NCBI GenBank assembly: GCA_022559985.1
Contig: JAFJTR010000008.1
Location: 124,001 to 188,000, forward strand
Length of the DNA stretch: 64,000 nucleotides
Direction: 5' to 3'
Origin: Parastagonospora avenae f. sp. tritici 18332-5
Lineage: Eukaryota; Ascomycota; Dothideomycetes; Pleosporales; Phaeosphaeriaceae
Shown: one piece after another, positions 22,622 to 34,994 of the stretch
Position numbering within the stretch: the first letter of the stretch is position 1
Layout: each line of letters opens with the position of its first letter
Translations under genes and position numbers: made by a program
The notes under the pieces: generated by a model
The model's input: only the letters and a program-made list of their open reading frames with translations
The model's database searches: none
What the model was told of the DNA's origin: nothing

Positions 22622-23176
22622 CTACGCACCACGCAGCGTCTTCTTCAGCAGAAACCCCGCTTGCGGCGGGCGCACAAAAGCTCTTGAATCGAGCCCATCC
22701 AGCGCCGCCGAGATCTTCTCTTCGAGATCGAGCTTCTTCAAAGTTGACGTAGAGGTCAGTATTGCGGCGCGCAATCGTGGCTTTGGGGTGAGTTTCGTAT
22801 CCGTTGGCTCGCAGGATACTGGTATATCGCACATGTCCCAGCTGAGATGCCCGTAGGTGGTGTCTTCGAAATCTTCTCTTCTTTGGTCCGAGGCGTCGTT
22901 GAGGCTTATGTGAGCTAGCATATCTTCGAGCGCGAGGGCGCGGCGGAGTTTGGTTTTTCGCGGGCTGCTTGGAGAAGGAGGATTGGTCATTGGTAGACTG
23001 TCCATAGTTTCCGTATGCGTATATCTTGGTGTCTTGGAAGTGCTCCTGGTGTCTCCTCGGGCGTTTTGAAAGTGGCACAAGAGTTGTTCCGTCCTCGCCT
23101 GGGAAGCAGTATGAATCTTGTCTCCATGACCATCAAATCGCACGCCTGTGTCTTGTACGCAGGTGAGTGAAGCCAT
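22622..23176 (-). CDS. Unknown 184-residue protein
   Basis: An intronless minus-strand frame from ATG 23176 to a TAG at 22622-22624. The N-terminal third is polar and Thr/Ser-rich. A Pro-Ser-Lys segment (NPPSPSSPRKTKLRRALALE) leads into a helical part (DMLAHISLND), a stretch with WDMCDIP, a likely helix (LKKLDLEEKISAALDGLDSR) and a basic end (LLKKTLRG). The LEDMLAHI and LDLEEKIS segments look like short protein-binding helices in an otherwise disordered protein. No signal peptide, transmembrane segment or known domain. Could be a lineage-specific nuclear or cytosolic protein. Codon pattern and length favour a real gene, but the function is unknown. Confidence 0.5.
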   Translation of the reverse strand: MASLTCVQDTGVRFDGHGDKIHTASQARTEQLLCHFQNARGDTRSTSKTPRYTHTETMDSLPMTNPPSPSSPRKTKLRRALALEDMLAHISLNDASDQRREDFEDTTYGHLSWDMCDIPVSCEPTDTKLTPKPRLRAAILTSTSTLKKLDLEEKISAALDGLDSRAFVRPPQAGFLLKKTLRGA

Positions 23177-24240
23177 GGATAGCAACGGCGGTGTGAGCTG
23201 TGTCTTCCCTGTCGTATAGGCGAAAAGATTGTGGGGTGTGATGGTAATTCACCGAAGCCGAGAACACCACCTCATAACCAACGCACGCTCAGTTCCCCAC
23301 CCACGCGCATCCCAAGCCTCCAACTCCGCGGAAAGAGCTCTTCCTTTATACCTCGTGGCGCCTATTTTTACGTTTCTTTCATTGCCTGGTCTACACTAAT
23401 CTAACGCATTCCATCTCACTAGGCTCGATCACACGCATTCCTAGCCTTATCGCGAGACTCTCAACCATCCCAGCAACCACTGTGTCGGATCGACCATTCC
23501 CAAGCAAAAACACAACTTTTGGCTCATAACCTGGAGCATATCAAGCATTCCGCCATGTGCCACGATCTACTGACGAGAAAGCATGTCCCGACCAGTGTCC
23601 AACGTGTGTGAGACCGACCTCAAAGACATGGTCAACTATGCATTCCGCGCGACGGTCGCTATAGACTCTTCGTCCTAGCTCTACATTTCTACATTTGTCC
23701 GTGGTGTGTGAGAGTGTCAGTGACCGCTATGTCCACCACCATCGTATCTCTGTGGCACTTATTCGTCGCCGAACATAAGTCTCAGATGCGAACCACCCTC
23801 CCATTTCCCCATCCAATCCAAATCTGTCTCGCTCAGCCCCAACACGCGCTCAGCCGAGTACACCAGTCCATCCACCTCGTATCCTTATATTTCGCCAACT
23901 CCCCCTTCACGTCTTCGCCGTGCTGCAAGCGCCATCTCGATCGACACCGCGCACTCACCTTGCACACCAAACAATCTTTGAACATGTGTTATATATCATA
24001 TGTTTCTATACACCAATGCCCTCCCCCTCCTTCCCTCTTTCTCCCTTGACACACACACAAAAACGACGCCTCCCTACATGCGTATAGTGGGTATAATTAA
24101 ACAAACGAAAAGCCACATGTGTTATGCGAATTCATGTTATACTGAAGCAGCTGCCTGAAACAAAGCAACCAAGAAGAGACAGATACGAGTCAAGTCCGCT
24201 TCATCGACGCGAGAGGTGCTACCTTCGGCCCTGTGGATCG
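23177..24240. other. Spacer with pyrimidine-rich sequence
   Basis: Upstream region of the 184-residue protein gene and the 3' side of HookA. Pyrimidine-rich throughout, with a CA/CCCTCC-rich stretch at 24010-24070. The plus-strand frame 23708-24049 is low-complexity and not convincing. Confidence 0.45.
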
Positions 24241-27116
24241 TTAGAACGCAGATCCTTGGAGTAGATTTGGTATGTGACGTACGGCAGTGCCCGCTCCACC
24301 GACAGCGACTCTCTGCTTGCCTAGCCAGCTCTTGGGTGCCTCGCTTCTCCGTTGGAGGATGACGGTGTTGCTTTGCAGGCGACTGGTCATGTCGTACCAG
24401 GCTGATGTGATGAGTTGGTTCTCACGGCGGAGATTTTCGACTTCTTGCTGGAGTTCGACCTGATATTGTGTTAGCAGCAAATTATATGCGTAAGGAGAGC
24501 GACAGGTGCGCACCGAGCCCTTCTCCGCAGTCTCTTTCTTGGCTGCTTCGAGCTGTCCTCGTAGTGTACCGTTGGCTGTGACTTGTTCTTGAAGATCCTG
24601 TCAAAGGTTAGCAGCACGTCCTCGAATACGCGGCGTCATGTGTGAGCGCCAAGGAAAGAACAATGTCGCGAGAGGGGTATACTTCGGCAGCAAAGCCAGG
24701 GACAAATTTACCACACAATCAGCAGATGTGAACGCAGTGAAGTACTCGGAGCCACATGCAGTAGAATCCTTTCTTCTCTTTGGCGACAGCATATGCGTCA
24801 TTCGACCCCAAGTACTTTGTCCCGTGCCCGCCGTCGAAGAAGACACCTCTGAGAGCGACTTATTCGTTCCTGCACGGCATCGCAAAGGCGAAGCCGGCGA
24901 TATGAGAGTCGCAGCAGAAAAGGAAGGGTCCAGCCGCTTTGCCGACCGCATCGAAGAGACAGCGGCATCGAACGCGGAGGAAGGTGACTTGATGTGTGAG
25001 AATTGTGTGTTGCTTACTTTCTTTGCTTTCTCCAAAGCAGCTTCGGCCGAGAGTACGGTCTCTGCAATCTCCGTAGAGGTTGCGTCCAGTGCCTTGGGCT
25101 GTACCTCTGAGGGTGCTTCGATGACTGCCTCAATCTGCTGGCGGATGTGCCGTAGCGTCTCGGCCCGCTTAAGTTCGAGCAGCTCGGGGGTCAGATGTCC
25201 GCGATCGAGGAGGGCGGCCCTCAATAGACCCGACTTTTCCTCATTGGCGAATTCAAGGTCTCGTAACCTTTCGTTAGTCTTCTGTTGCAACGCCAGCATG
25301 CGCTCGTGCTCAGCTTGCAGGCCCTCTGCTTTTGCTTCTTCGCTGATGTCAGCCTTTTTGTTGAGCTCGTTGCGGAGCTCGGCCACTTGGAGATCCTTTT
25401 CTCGCAATCTGCGATGGAGTTCCTCCAGCTCAGTTTCCGCTGTCTGCAGCTTCTCATTCTGCTCGAGGAATGGTTTCTCGCTTTCTTCGTCTTTCTCGGT
25501 CATCATGTCGGATCTCAATCCGAGGTTCTCCTGCATTTGCTTGAGTGTTTCTGTCTCCAGAGACCTCAGACGGGCGCTGAGAATGTCGACCCTCTGCTGC
25601 AGCGCAATCGCATCAGCGCTCACTCTGCCATCCGCAGTCGGCCTTGCGCTTGGCAGATCATCCATGCTCTTAGCATTTTCGTCTTGCGTGAGCTCATCTT
25701 CTAAGCTGCCACCACCAGCTGCGTGACTTGAGGACTCAAGCTCTCGTATCCGGTCTTCCAGCTCTTGTCTAGCGTCATCTGCCTTGTATTGCAACTCTCG
25801 GGTCTGTTCAAGCTGTTTCATAAGAAGGAGATTCTCGTGCTCCACTCTCGTTCGCTTGCCTTTCTCCTCGAAAATGGCCTGTTCACAGTTGACGAGTGTT
25901 TGGCTGTTCTCCTTGTTGACCTTCTCCAGGGCCTCGCATCGCTCTTCCACGTTTTCTAGTTGCACCAGCCGTTCCCTAGCCGTCTGGTAGTCCTCACGAA
26001 GCGCTTCTAACTGCTTGGTTTCCTTTGAAAGCGACTCAATCTTCTTCTTGAGGTTCTCATTCGCTTTCGCTCGCTGGTTCAGCTCGTCGCGCTCAGCCTT
26101 GATGAGCTGCAGTTGATCACGCAAGTCCTGTTTCGATCCCTCTTCGCCCTGGTATCGCTCTAGCCGCCGCTTCTGACTATCCAAGATGTCCCTAGCATTT
26201 GCCAAGTCTGTCTCGAGCTGGTCGATGTACTGTCGATCGCGCGCGAGGTCGTTTCGCAACTGTTCCACATCCTCTGACTGAGCTCGCTGAGCCTGTGTCT
26301 TGCGATCGTCCATGTACAGTGTCGCTTCGCCCAACTCCTCTTCAAGCTGTGATATGCGAGCCTGTGACTGCTTGAGCTCCGCCTTCAGCTTCTCGGTCTG
26401 GGTTCGTAGTGCAGCTCTGTCCTTGTTTGCCTCGAACAGCAGCGCCTCTTGCTCCAATTCATTGTTGTTCGCAGCTGCTGGAACCTGCCCCGACGCGGCC
26501 CGCGTAGGCGTCCGGTATCCAGACAGGTTGGGTTCTGAAGTCAGCTCCGAGTCGACACCCAATTCCGACATCCTCGCGTCTAGCGACTGCATGTCTTGTA
26601 TAGCTTGTGCAATCGTCTCGGCGGTCTTGGTGCCCAACTGTGCCATGACCTGCAGCATGCGTTGGTTGCTCTTCGGCGAGAAGCACGCAGCAAGCAGCAC
26701 CCCCATGGTGAGCTTCGCTATGAGCATGGTCGAGCCGTCTCTTGCGCCCGTCTTCAGGTCTGGCACCATGCGCTTCGTAAGCACAGGCAGCTGCCCACAT
26801 TCTTCTCGTATGTATGCCGACACGGCGCGCTCGATGTGCTTGAGGTTCTGCCATCTCGGTATCCAATCCGATTTGCGGCGGTCGCTTTCGTCAAAATTGG
26901 GCAGGGACTCGCTAAAGTATTCGTCGTCGATGTTGGCGAGGATCTGCCAGAGGATCTGGCCGTCTTCGAGCTGGTTCCATGCTGTCACTCTTCCGGGCAG
27001 TTCGAACGTGTTGACCTATGAACCCCGTGATTAGCCAAACCTAGCGACGCGAAGCTTATCTTGACGCGTACCCAGTCGAGGAGAGCCTTCAGAAGCTCGG
27101 GCTTGAAATCGTCCAT
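24241..27116 (-). CDS. hookA: Hook-family dynein adaptor (HookA)
   Basis: Four exons, 27116-27072, 27015-25018, 24597-24514 and 24459-24241, encode 781 residues. Residues 1-160 form the Hook N-terminal calponin-homology-like domain (LEDGQILWQILANID, then WQNLKHIERAV and MLIAKLTMGVLLAACFS). About 195-700 is a long coiled coil with Gln/Glu/Lys heptads. A short C-terminal region follows, ending in WLGKQRV and a Gly/Ala-rich tail. Hook proteins link dynein-dynactin to early endosomes; in Aspergillus HookA works with an FTS-FHIP cargo complex that binds the C-terminal part. The third intron (25017-24598) is 420 nt, far longer than the others here, and stays open in frame for 139 codons, so an alternative C-terminus is possible if it is retained. 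Exon phases are all zero. Confidence 0.9.
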
Positions 27117-27864
27117 GGTGCGAGATGGCGGGGCTCACAATTGGGCGTGGCGCAGCAATGTACGAGTCTGAGAGCGAGAGTATGGCAGGGACGAATTATG
27201 CATCATGAGGGGGGCCGGGTATCATGGGCGACACGTTGAAGCCCGTACAACGCGGTATGGACGTGGGACGTGATGGTGGACGGTTGGTCGATGTCGCGCT
27301 AGGCCGAAGGAGCGACTTCCGCGGTCTGGCGGCCAATGCAGAAAGTCAGGAAAGATCAAGACAGCAAGAGACAGTCCTGGCGTCTAGAATGAGTAAACCA
27401 AGGCTAGACGCTAGGAGAGAGTTTTGACACTTTTCGCAGTTTCGCAAGGTTACGTGCATGAGGCTGCGGCTCTGTTGAAACCTGCGTGTCCCCAGATCTA
27501 CCCGCCCATCGAGCCGCGGGGAAGTCGTGCCCATTGCCCATGTCGTGTGCTGCAAGGCCACCAACATGCTAACCTTAATGTCGACGACGAAGCATGGAAG
27601 CACACATCCGTAGAACAGATTGATTGCACGGTATACAGAAAAGAATGTGTGGATTTTCTTGGATAACACATCAAACGCCAGCCGGGAGTATCCTGCGCCT
27701 TACTCCATAACCAAGTCCCATATCATATATCACGTCGCATATCGCATCTTCGACATGTAGCCAATTCATACATTTGTAGCACCCGCGCACTCATGTCTCC
27801 GGATGCTTCCACCATGGCTGACGTACAGACAGCCTGCCCACCAACAACCCCGTGTGGCCTTCGC
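27117..27864. other. HookA upstream region
   Basis: Promoter and leader of HookA, then the 3' side of the small I9-like gene. The short frames here are not convincing as genes. Confidence 0.45.
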
Positions 27865-28241
27865 CTAGTTGTTCTGCGTGTACACAACGCCGTCCTCCTC
27901 AATCTCCGGCTTGTGGTCGTTGTTCATCGTCGACACGAATTCGAAGACCGACGCTGGGCCGGTGCAGGCGAAGCCCTTGATGATGTCTGCAGAAGCGTTA
28001 GTCGTTGTTTTTGCTTATCAGTCCTCTTCGCTCGACGCCATACATATACTGCGCCAGCGTCCTACATACTGTACTCGTGTGTGATGGTGCCCTTGGCGTC
28101 GATAATGGCCTGCTTCGCCGCTTGTACAACGCTGTCGGGCGTGTCGTTCGGCCAGCTCATGATGACCGACTTCTGTGGTGCGACCGCCATGGTGAAAGAA
28201 GTGAGGAGCGCAACAAAGGAGGCTGTAAGTGCGAAGCGCAT
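27865..28241 (-). CDS. Small secreted I9 inhibitor-like protein
   Basis: Two exons, 28241-28070 and 27986-27865, encode 97 residues. The first 19-21 residues (MRFALTASFVALLTSFTMAVA) look like a signal peptide. The rest follows the peptidase inhibitor I9 fold pattern known from subtilisin propeptides and yeast Pbi2: a first strand KSVIMSWPND, a helix (SVVQAAKQAIIDAKG), ITHEY before the intron, IIKGFAC after it, and a final PEIEEDGVVYTQN strand. Such proteins inhibit or chaperone subtilisin-like proteases. Pbi2 itself is cytosolic/vacuolar, so a secreted version would act on extracellular or vacuolar proteases, which is inference. The intron splits the Asn codon after HEY. One Cys is present, so no disulfide within the chain. 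Confidence 0.8.
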
Positions 28242-29144
28242 GTTGCTAGGTGTCGTGGAAGTGTTGGGGTTGTGGATCTCAAGTGGTGGATAGCGGCGGG
28301 AGTTTCCTTTGAGCGTAGGACGTCAAGTGTTTCAGGTTGGCAAATGTGGATTGAGTGTGAGCGGAGTTTGTAGAGAAACAGGAAGGTACAGAAGAAAGCA
28401 GTTGCCTGTTGCGCGGTGCGTGAATGGGGTCTTCACACTGGGCTGCCGGGCCATACTCCGCATCATTGGGCGGTCGCGAATCAAGCGTCATCGCCGAGAG
28501 CAGAAGGTGGCATGCGTGACGCAGGCAGGGGCGCTGGACCCTGTGCTCCTTGGCGGTGACATCTTCACACTTTGTCACGTGTCCATCATTCACATTCACA
28601 TCACATTACAATGTCAAGGAGAGAAGTGTTGGTCATTTGATGATTCGTAGCTTCTATCTATCTCTGGCAAGTGACTTGAAGCTTTGTTCCAGTAAGAAAG
28701 CGACCTTTGCTCATGCTGAACGTTTTAAGGGTCGAGGCACCATGTGTGCCTGCCCAGATGCAGACCGCATACATAGAAAGCAATGCGAAAAGGATAAAAT
28801 ACAGAAGTTACCCCAGTGGTAAGAAATGAAGTTCTTTGTCGTGAAAACCGTGCCGTAGCGCCATAGAGATGCTTCAAAAAATGCCGAAGCTCCGCGAGTA
28901 TGCTCGTGTCATGTCGATACTATACAAATCGATTTGCCATGATGAGAAAGAATGGAAATGAGTGCAAGCAACACCTCATACCGACCAGGCAAGAACGAGA
29001 GATAGGAAAGAGATCGCTCTTCAGATGACTGCCGCCCAAAATCAGTGCCAACGTCTCAACTGGTGGAAATGATGCGGTAGTCATGTGACGTCAAAGGACG
29101 TGAGCGATCGCGGCCGTCGTCAGGTCGTAAGTCGTAGGATTAAC
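28242..29144. other. Spacer between I9-like gene and PUF4
   Basis: Promoter of the I9-like gene on the left, with one perfect GTCACGTG octamer at 28574-28581, and the PUF4 3' untranslated region on the right. PUF genes often have long 3' UTRs, so much of 28800-29144 may be transcribed. No gene seen. Confidence 0.45.
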
Positions 29145-32100
29145 TTAGAAGAAGTTACCCATGCCGTTCTGCGCCGGACCATACTGGTAGGCTTGGTTTT
29201 GTACAGAGTTGTTGAGGTGGTGCGGAAGAGGCGGGTTGCTCATGCGGTGAGGCTGAGGTGAAGCGATGTTGGGACCATAGTTAGCCGTGGCGGTGTACAT
29301 GGGAGCCTGATGGCCGGAGGTGCCATTGGCCTGATAGCCACTAGGACCCTGGTTCACGAAGCCCTGGTTGTGCTCGCTGGACTGAGTCGAGTTGCCAGAG
29401 TGAGGAGAGACTTGACCCGAGGCGGCGCGGCCAGTGAAGGCGGCCAAGCGACCCTCACGCTCCTGGACCTTGCTCTGAATGCGGCGACCGTATGGAGTCT
29501 GGCGGATGGACGGGAGGATGGGGCGCATGATCTCGATGAGGTGGATACACAGAGCAGGCGGAGCGAACTCGAGCGCCGTCTGGACGACATAGTTGCCGTA
29601 CGAATCGCGCATAAGCTGCTCAAGCTCCTCGACATCACAGAGCTCCTCGATCAGCATCTGCTTGGCGGACATCTCGGCACAGCGGATGCACTTCTCGATG
29701 ACGTTGGAGCTGAACTTCTGCTTGGAGAGCTCCACAACCTTACCCTGGAAGCCTTCGCACATGGGCGTGGTGAAAGCAGCGTCGTTCAGGTCGAGGATGT
29801 ACTGGACAACGTAATTACCGAAAGGATCCTGAACAAGGTGGAAGCTGTGCGCAGTAATCTTGCGAACGAGATCAACCTTCTGGTAGCCAGACGCATGATC
29901 GATGCAGCGCTGAAGAACACAGCAGCCATGGCGGTGGGTACCGACGATGACGCAGTGCTCGCCGACAGCGTCGAAGATGAACTGGGCCTCAGAGGACTTG
30001 AGGTGGTTCAAGCACTTCTGGATGACGTGGTTGCCGTTCAAGTCCTGGATGAGGTCGACGACTTGCCCAGACAGCGCCTGAATGATCATCTCGGTCTACG
30101 GATGTGTTAGTACGATCAAGTGAGGTAGATCATGGAAGAATGCTTACCTGTGCTTCAGTGGATATGAACTCGATCATCTTCTGGAGAGCGCGGGTGCCGT
30201 GCTGGTTGAGCGCGATCGAGACCATAGCAGGGCAAGCATTGCGAACAAGGGTGTTGCGCTGCTCATCGTTGGCGAACTCGAGGAGCTTCTGGCAGAGATA
30301 GTTGCCGAAGGGGTCGGTCATGAGCTCGACCACGTGAGGGGCGGTCTCGTCGAAGATGATCTGCAGGCTCTCCGGAACGCGCTCTTCGAGCTTCTTCTGC
30401 AAGAAGCGACATCCGTGTTGGTCCTTGCACAGGCTGTAGATCTCTTGACGGGGCATAGTGTTCAAGTCGTAGTTCATGAAGCGGTTGGCATCGTTCTGAA
30501 GACGACGGCTCTGGATGACGCGAGCCTGGCTGTCCTGAACGCGAGACTGCGGTCCGTACGTAGCATAGGGGTTGTAGTACCCAACGTTGCCGCCACCACC
30601 AAACATGGCGTTGCCGCCATAAGCAGGAGAACCGCCCATCTGCGGACCGGGTCCCATGGACAGACCATTCATAGCACCTGACAGCATCGACATGCCGTAG
30701 CCGTAGAAGGGGGCACTGGACACCGGCGCAGCGGCGTACTGCGACATAGTGGGAGATCCGACCGTGCCAGCAAGTCCGTTGACAGGAGCAGCGGAAGTCA
30801 TACCAGGGCCGAAAGGAGCAGCGCTAGCATGGAGACCAGAGTAGCCGGAGCGGTAGTCCTGTTCCTTGTACCCATTGGACATCTCACGGCTGTGACGGTT
30901 GTTCATGGCGTTGTAGGGAATGCGTCCTAGGTTGGCGTTGTGGTTGTGCAGGTGTTGCTCCGCATGAGTGTTGAAACCGCCACCGTTCGTGCCGTTCACT
31001 CCGGTGCCGTTCTTGAGGGTGGGAACGTCGCTCGCAGAGTACGACTGCGTCAACTTAGGCATACCGTTGGTGGGGCTGGCAAAGCTGGAACGCTTGGGCT
31101 CCGGGCTGAGGTGGAACTCCACTGAGCGGCGGTTGTTGGCCATGTTCTTGTTGGGAGTGTTGTCGGCATTACCATTGACTTGGCCATTGTCGTACTCGTC
31201 ACCCTGGGTAGCTTTACGCAAAGTGTTAGTAGGCAAAGACTGTTGAGCTTGACGATGACGATAGCCTTGCCAACCATGTGGGTGAGACTCCGGGCCAGGG
31301 GATTGGGAAAGGGCCAAATCAAGCGCAGCAGAAGAGGCAGAGAGTTTCGTACCATTACCAGCTCCATCACGGCGGACCAAGATGGGGAACTTGTCATCCG
31401 TGTTGCTCATTTGGAGGTAAGCCTTGTGGTCCGGAGAGCCGACCGGGTTGTGCTCCTTGTCCTCCTCACCGAAGAGGTAGCCGGTGGTGTCAATGTGACC
31501 CAGAACCGAAGCCAGATCGGGCAGGTTGTCACGGCCACGCAGATCCAGACTGGTGACTGGCATGGACATGCGGTTGTTCCTGAGGAGATTAGTTACCGCC
31601 ATGGTGGGTTGCATGTGGGTGCATGGAGGAGGAAGGGACAAGGGCACATAGGCTTATGAGATGGAAGACCATGGCTCGAGCGCCAAGGCCAAGTAAAGGT
31701 GAGAGAAATTGCCGCTGAACTTACTTGCGAGTGACAGGGCTCACGGGGGTGAAATCATCGTTGTCGAAGTCATCGTGGTCCTCGTCAGAGTTGCGGCGGG
31801 TGCCGGGCACGGACTGCGAAGGCAAGCCGTTGTTGTTGAAGAACTGGGCGGGCGGTGAAGTGACCTGGGAGTTGGCGCGGCTACCACGAGGGGTAGTCAT
31901 GCCGGGGTTGATGCTCGACATGCTGAAGCGATTCGGGCGCGAGAAGGCAGAAGGAAAGCCGTTTCCGTCACTGAACTCGGGCGGGGTGGTGGGCTGGCTG
32001 TGGGCGGGCTGCTTTCCGTATCGAAGATCGGTGGACAGGCGGTGGATCTCCTCTTCGCCGCGGCGGGACTGTAAATCTATGAGTTCCATTTCGGCTTCAA

Positions 32101-32916
32101 AGCGTCTGCGCTGTTCCTTGAGATATTCGTACTCAAGCTTCTTCTTCTCGAGCTGCAAGCAGCGTCAGCAGGACACGGGCGACGGTCAAACGTGTTTTGG
32201 GGCAACAATGTCACTCGCGTGACCTGTAGGTGAGTGGAGATTGATAAAATGGAGAAATAGATGAGAGCTCAATCTCAAAAGAGACAAAGTGTACAAGAAT
32301 GGTGTTAACAATGGGGTCGAGCGAGGGGGTCGAGCGGATGGAGGGGTGTTATGGAGGGGAGGAGTTTGAGGGGTTTATCACCACGTCGCCGTCGCAACTG
32401 GACCCTTGCAATTTGCTTTGCATGAGCGATAGCGGGGCAAGAGCTGGTAAACACGAGGTGAAGGAGAGTTCATGTTGCTTACCACTTGAAGCTTGTGGTA
32501 CGTCTGTTGGGATTGGTCAGTCAGCCTCAACTCTAATTCACCTTGTAATGGGCCGCGCAAACGACAAGTGGGCGATGGAGACGGTGAAGGAATGGACATG
32601 AGAGCAATTGCTGCAGCACTACAGGCTGTTACAGCGTCACGCATGCATAGTGCCCAGCTCTTTCAAAACACTATGTATTGGAGCAGTTGGTACGTACCGC
32701 TGTTGTGAATTCGGTCGCCTCAGCGGCCTGCCTGCGTTGCTGACCAATTGGCGAGAGCGGCGTGCTCACAGTAGGAATGTTGTTGGTGGTGAAGCGGCGG
32801 TGCAGCTGGCCGCGCACATCGTTGGCGGAGCCCATCTGAGCACCGGCAGAGTTGCGGAACGCGAACGAGTCTTCGCGAGGGGAGCGGAGGCCCCCGTTGC
32901 CTGCAGGATAGGCCAT
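29145..32916 (-). CDS. PUF4: Pumilio-family RNA-binding protein, Puf4-like
   Basis: Five exons, 32916-32698, 32503-32483 (21 nt), 32152-31725, 31579-30148 and 30095-29145, encode about 1016 residues. A helical basic segment (LEKKKLEYEYLKEQRRRFEAE) spans exon 3. Low-complexity Asn/Gly/Ser/Pro-rich sequence fills the middle, and eight PUF repeats occupy about 570-915. Their RNA-reading helices are visible: HGCRFLQ, GNYLCQ, GTRALQ, GNHVIQ, GCCVLQ, GNYVVQ, SSNVIEK, GNYVVQ. The first repeat (SLCKDQHGCRFLQK) matches my memory of yeast Puf4 closely, more than Puf3 or Mpt5. Puf4 proteins bind UGUA-containing 3' UTR elements and recruit deadenylases, and in yeast they act on ribosome-biogenesis mRNAs. 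Gln/Gly-rich C-terminal tail. The introns around the 21 nt exon are long (194 and 330 nt). Confidence 0.9.
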
Positions 32917-34994
32917 TTTGAACTAGAAATACACTGGAGGCCAGCCGTCAGCGCAAATCTTCGTCGCATCTCTCATGTGTGTGGGGTGCGGGCGGTGAGG
33001 CGGCGCGCGAGGCAGGAGCTATGCAGGTCGCAGCTGCTTCAAGGACTTGTATAGGAGTAACTAGAGAACGGCAACCTACACAGTAAATGTACACCGGGCA
33101 AACGCCCTCTCGACCTCTGGCGGTGTGGTGCTCCAAGTCAAAAGACGTCGCGGGATGTCAAGATGTCAAGCAGAGAGGTTTGGGCTGACGAGGGTTGGTT
33201 GGCGGAGCGCGGTAACTAGTCGTTCGTTCGTGACACACTTCGGTCCCTGCGCAAGGCCCGGGCGGATGTCAGGGCCCAGATTGGGCGCAGAGGAAGAGAG
33301 TGACGGTAGGGAACAGCAACAAGAAGCGGCTTCGGTATTCTCCAGCTCGCGCGTCCAGAATACAGAAATATGGTTACAGTGTGGTTGAGGAGTGACGCTT
33401 CTTGCGGCCGCAGTAGAAGAGGACCCTTACGCTAGCCATGCAGCCTTCAAGGGTTCGAGTCTTGCCGTTAGGTCTTCTCCATCCACACTGGTGGTATTGC
33501 ACGACGTCTTGGTACGACCGCCATGAGGGCCTGCCCGCTGGCCATCTTTCCTGTGTTTGTATTGCGCTGCTGCCGACTGATCTATCAGCTTCTCACCTCA
33601 CGCCAAGATCATCTGCAATCCATGGAGCTCAACCTGGAAAATCGCTCTCCGATGGCTCATGTGACCTAGCGACTAGTATTCCACTTCCTGTCCCGAACAC
33701 AGCCCTCCCTTCTTACGCCTCGGCCTGGACAGCACCTCCCTCGCACTCAGTTGACCCACACACTACTCAGCGCCTAAATTGCGCGGTACCCGTGGCCCGT
33801 GGGATTGAAGCTTTTGACAAGCGACTTCTAGACTTCAGGGGGGCATTGAGCACTGCACTGCCGGCGAATGGTTAGGCACATGCAGGGCTTACATCATTCA
33901 GCAGATTATCTTATTCAAACCACGCCCGGATCTGCAGCGTCTGGACAACAGATGAGGGGCATTGCAAGCTCCACGGCCGGTGCTGCATCCAGTGGGGCAA
34001 TGGTATTATCCTCGTCCCACGCCGATACATGCCGCTTCACGCCATCGCAAGAGCGTCGTCGATGGGCTTGACTATGCTTTCCGACCGCCTCTTTGCCTCC
34101 GTGCTGGCGGGGCATCATCGCGACATCACAGCTTCAGCCCCAAGAACAGGTCTAGGACTGTCAAACATGTTGCCTCAATCATCCAACTCGTCGTGGGCCG
34201 TCGCCCCTCAGTCGCATCCCACAGCACCAGAGCAGAGGGCTAGCGAGGTACGGCTGCACGTTCACCGCCTCAAATGCTCGAAACGGCAGGGCTAGAGTGC
34301 AAATGGCAAAGTCAATGCCGCGTAGCAGCGTTTCAGCCTTCCCCCGCACTTGCCAATCGGCTGAAAACGAGGCGAAGCCGTGGCCACTGAGAAAGACGGG
34401 ACGAAGTGGCGCAATGCCGGTTGGAAGAACGATGTTTGTGAGATGGAGTTTGACAGTTCGAACCACTGCCGCGCCGACAGCTTGACTGCGGACGTTATTA
34501 GAGTTGTGTCATGGAAGCACTCTTGACTCGATGCTCGAGCAGCAAGCCAATCACAGTGCGATACCCCGTTTCTGGAACGTCACCCCACAGAGGCAAATGC
34601 CAACAGCACCCGAATCACATCACTCCTCCAATGCGAGGTCATTTACGTTCCGACATTCTGCTGTGCGTCTTTGAGATTACCTGCACGCTGCCTGTGACAA
34701 CGCGACAATACTGTGCGCTCCCAGTCCAAGGTATCACTCATGTGGTATATCCGAGTCCAGGGTTGTGGCACTTCGGTTAGGTCAACACACATCAATTGCA
34801 ACATTAGGCGGATGCAGTACAACCCCCAATACAACCATGACCGCACTCTACTTTGGGAGTTGGATTCTTCTCATAACTGAGGCAGGTACGCTGATGTAGG
34901 AAGAGAGCAGGACATATCAGCAAATGATAAAGATATTGTGGTGCGATACGTCATGGCTAAAAGTTGACTACCCAGATCTCACCCCATCCAACAA
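32917..34994. other. 2 kb upstream region of PUF4
   Basis: Probably promoter and long leader of PUF4, then spacer to the M28-like gene. A plus-strand frame (33438-33875, 145 codons from an ATG) and overlapping frames to 34295 are Pro/Ser/His-rich and do not resemble known proteins, so I do not call them. Confidence 0.45.

Noticed and set aside
24638..25726. 362-codon plus-strand frame antisense to HookA
   Set aside because: Ser/Leu/Cys-rich shadow of the coiled-coil gene on the other strand, typical of antisense to Glu/Lys-rich repeats.
29310..30110. 266-codon plus-strand frame antisense to PUF4
   Set aside because: Mirror of the PUF repeats; the minus strand carries the clear conserved protein.
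33440..33470. GGGTTCGAGTC resembling a tRNA T-arm
   Set aside because: The five-base stem does not pair and there is no partner acceptor stem.
33438..33875. 145-codon plus-strand frame upstream of PUF4
   Set aside because: Low-complexity Pro/Ser/His composition, no domain, and no splice or neighbour support.
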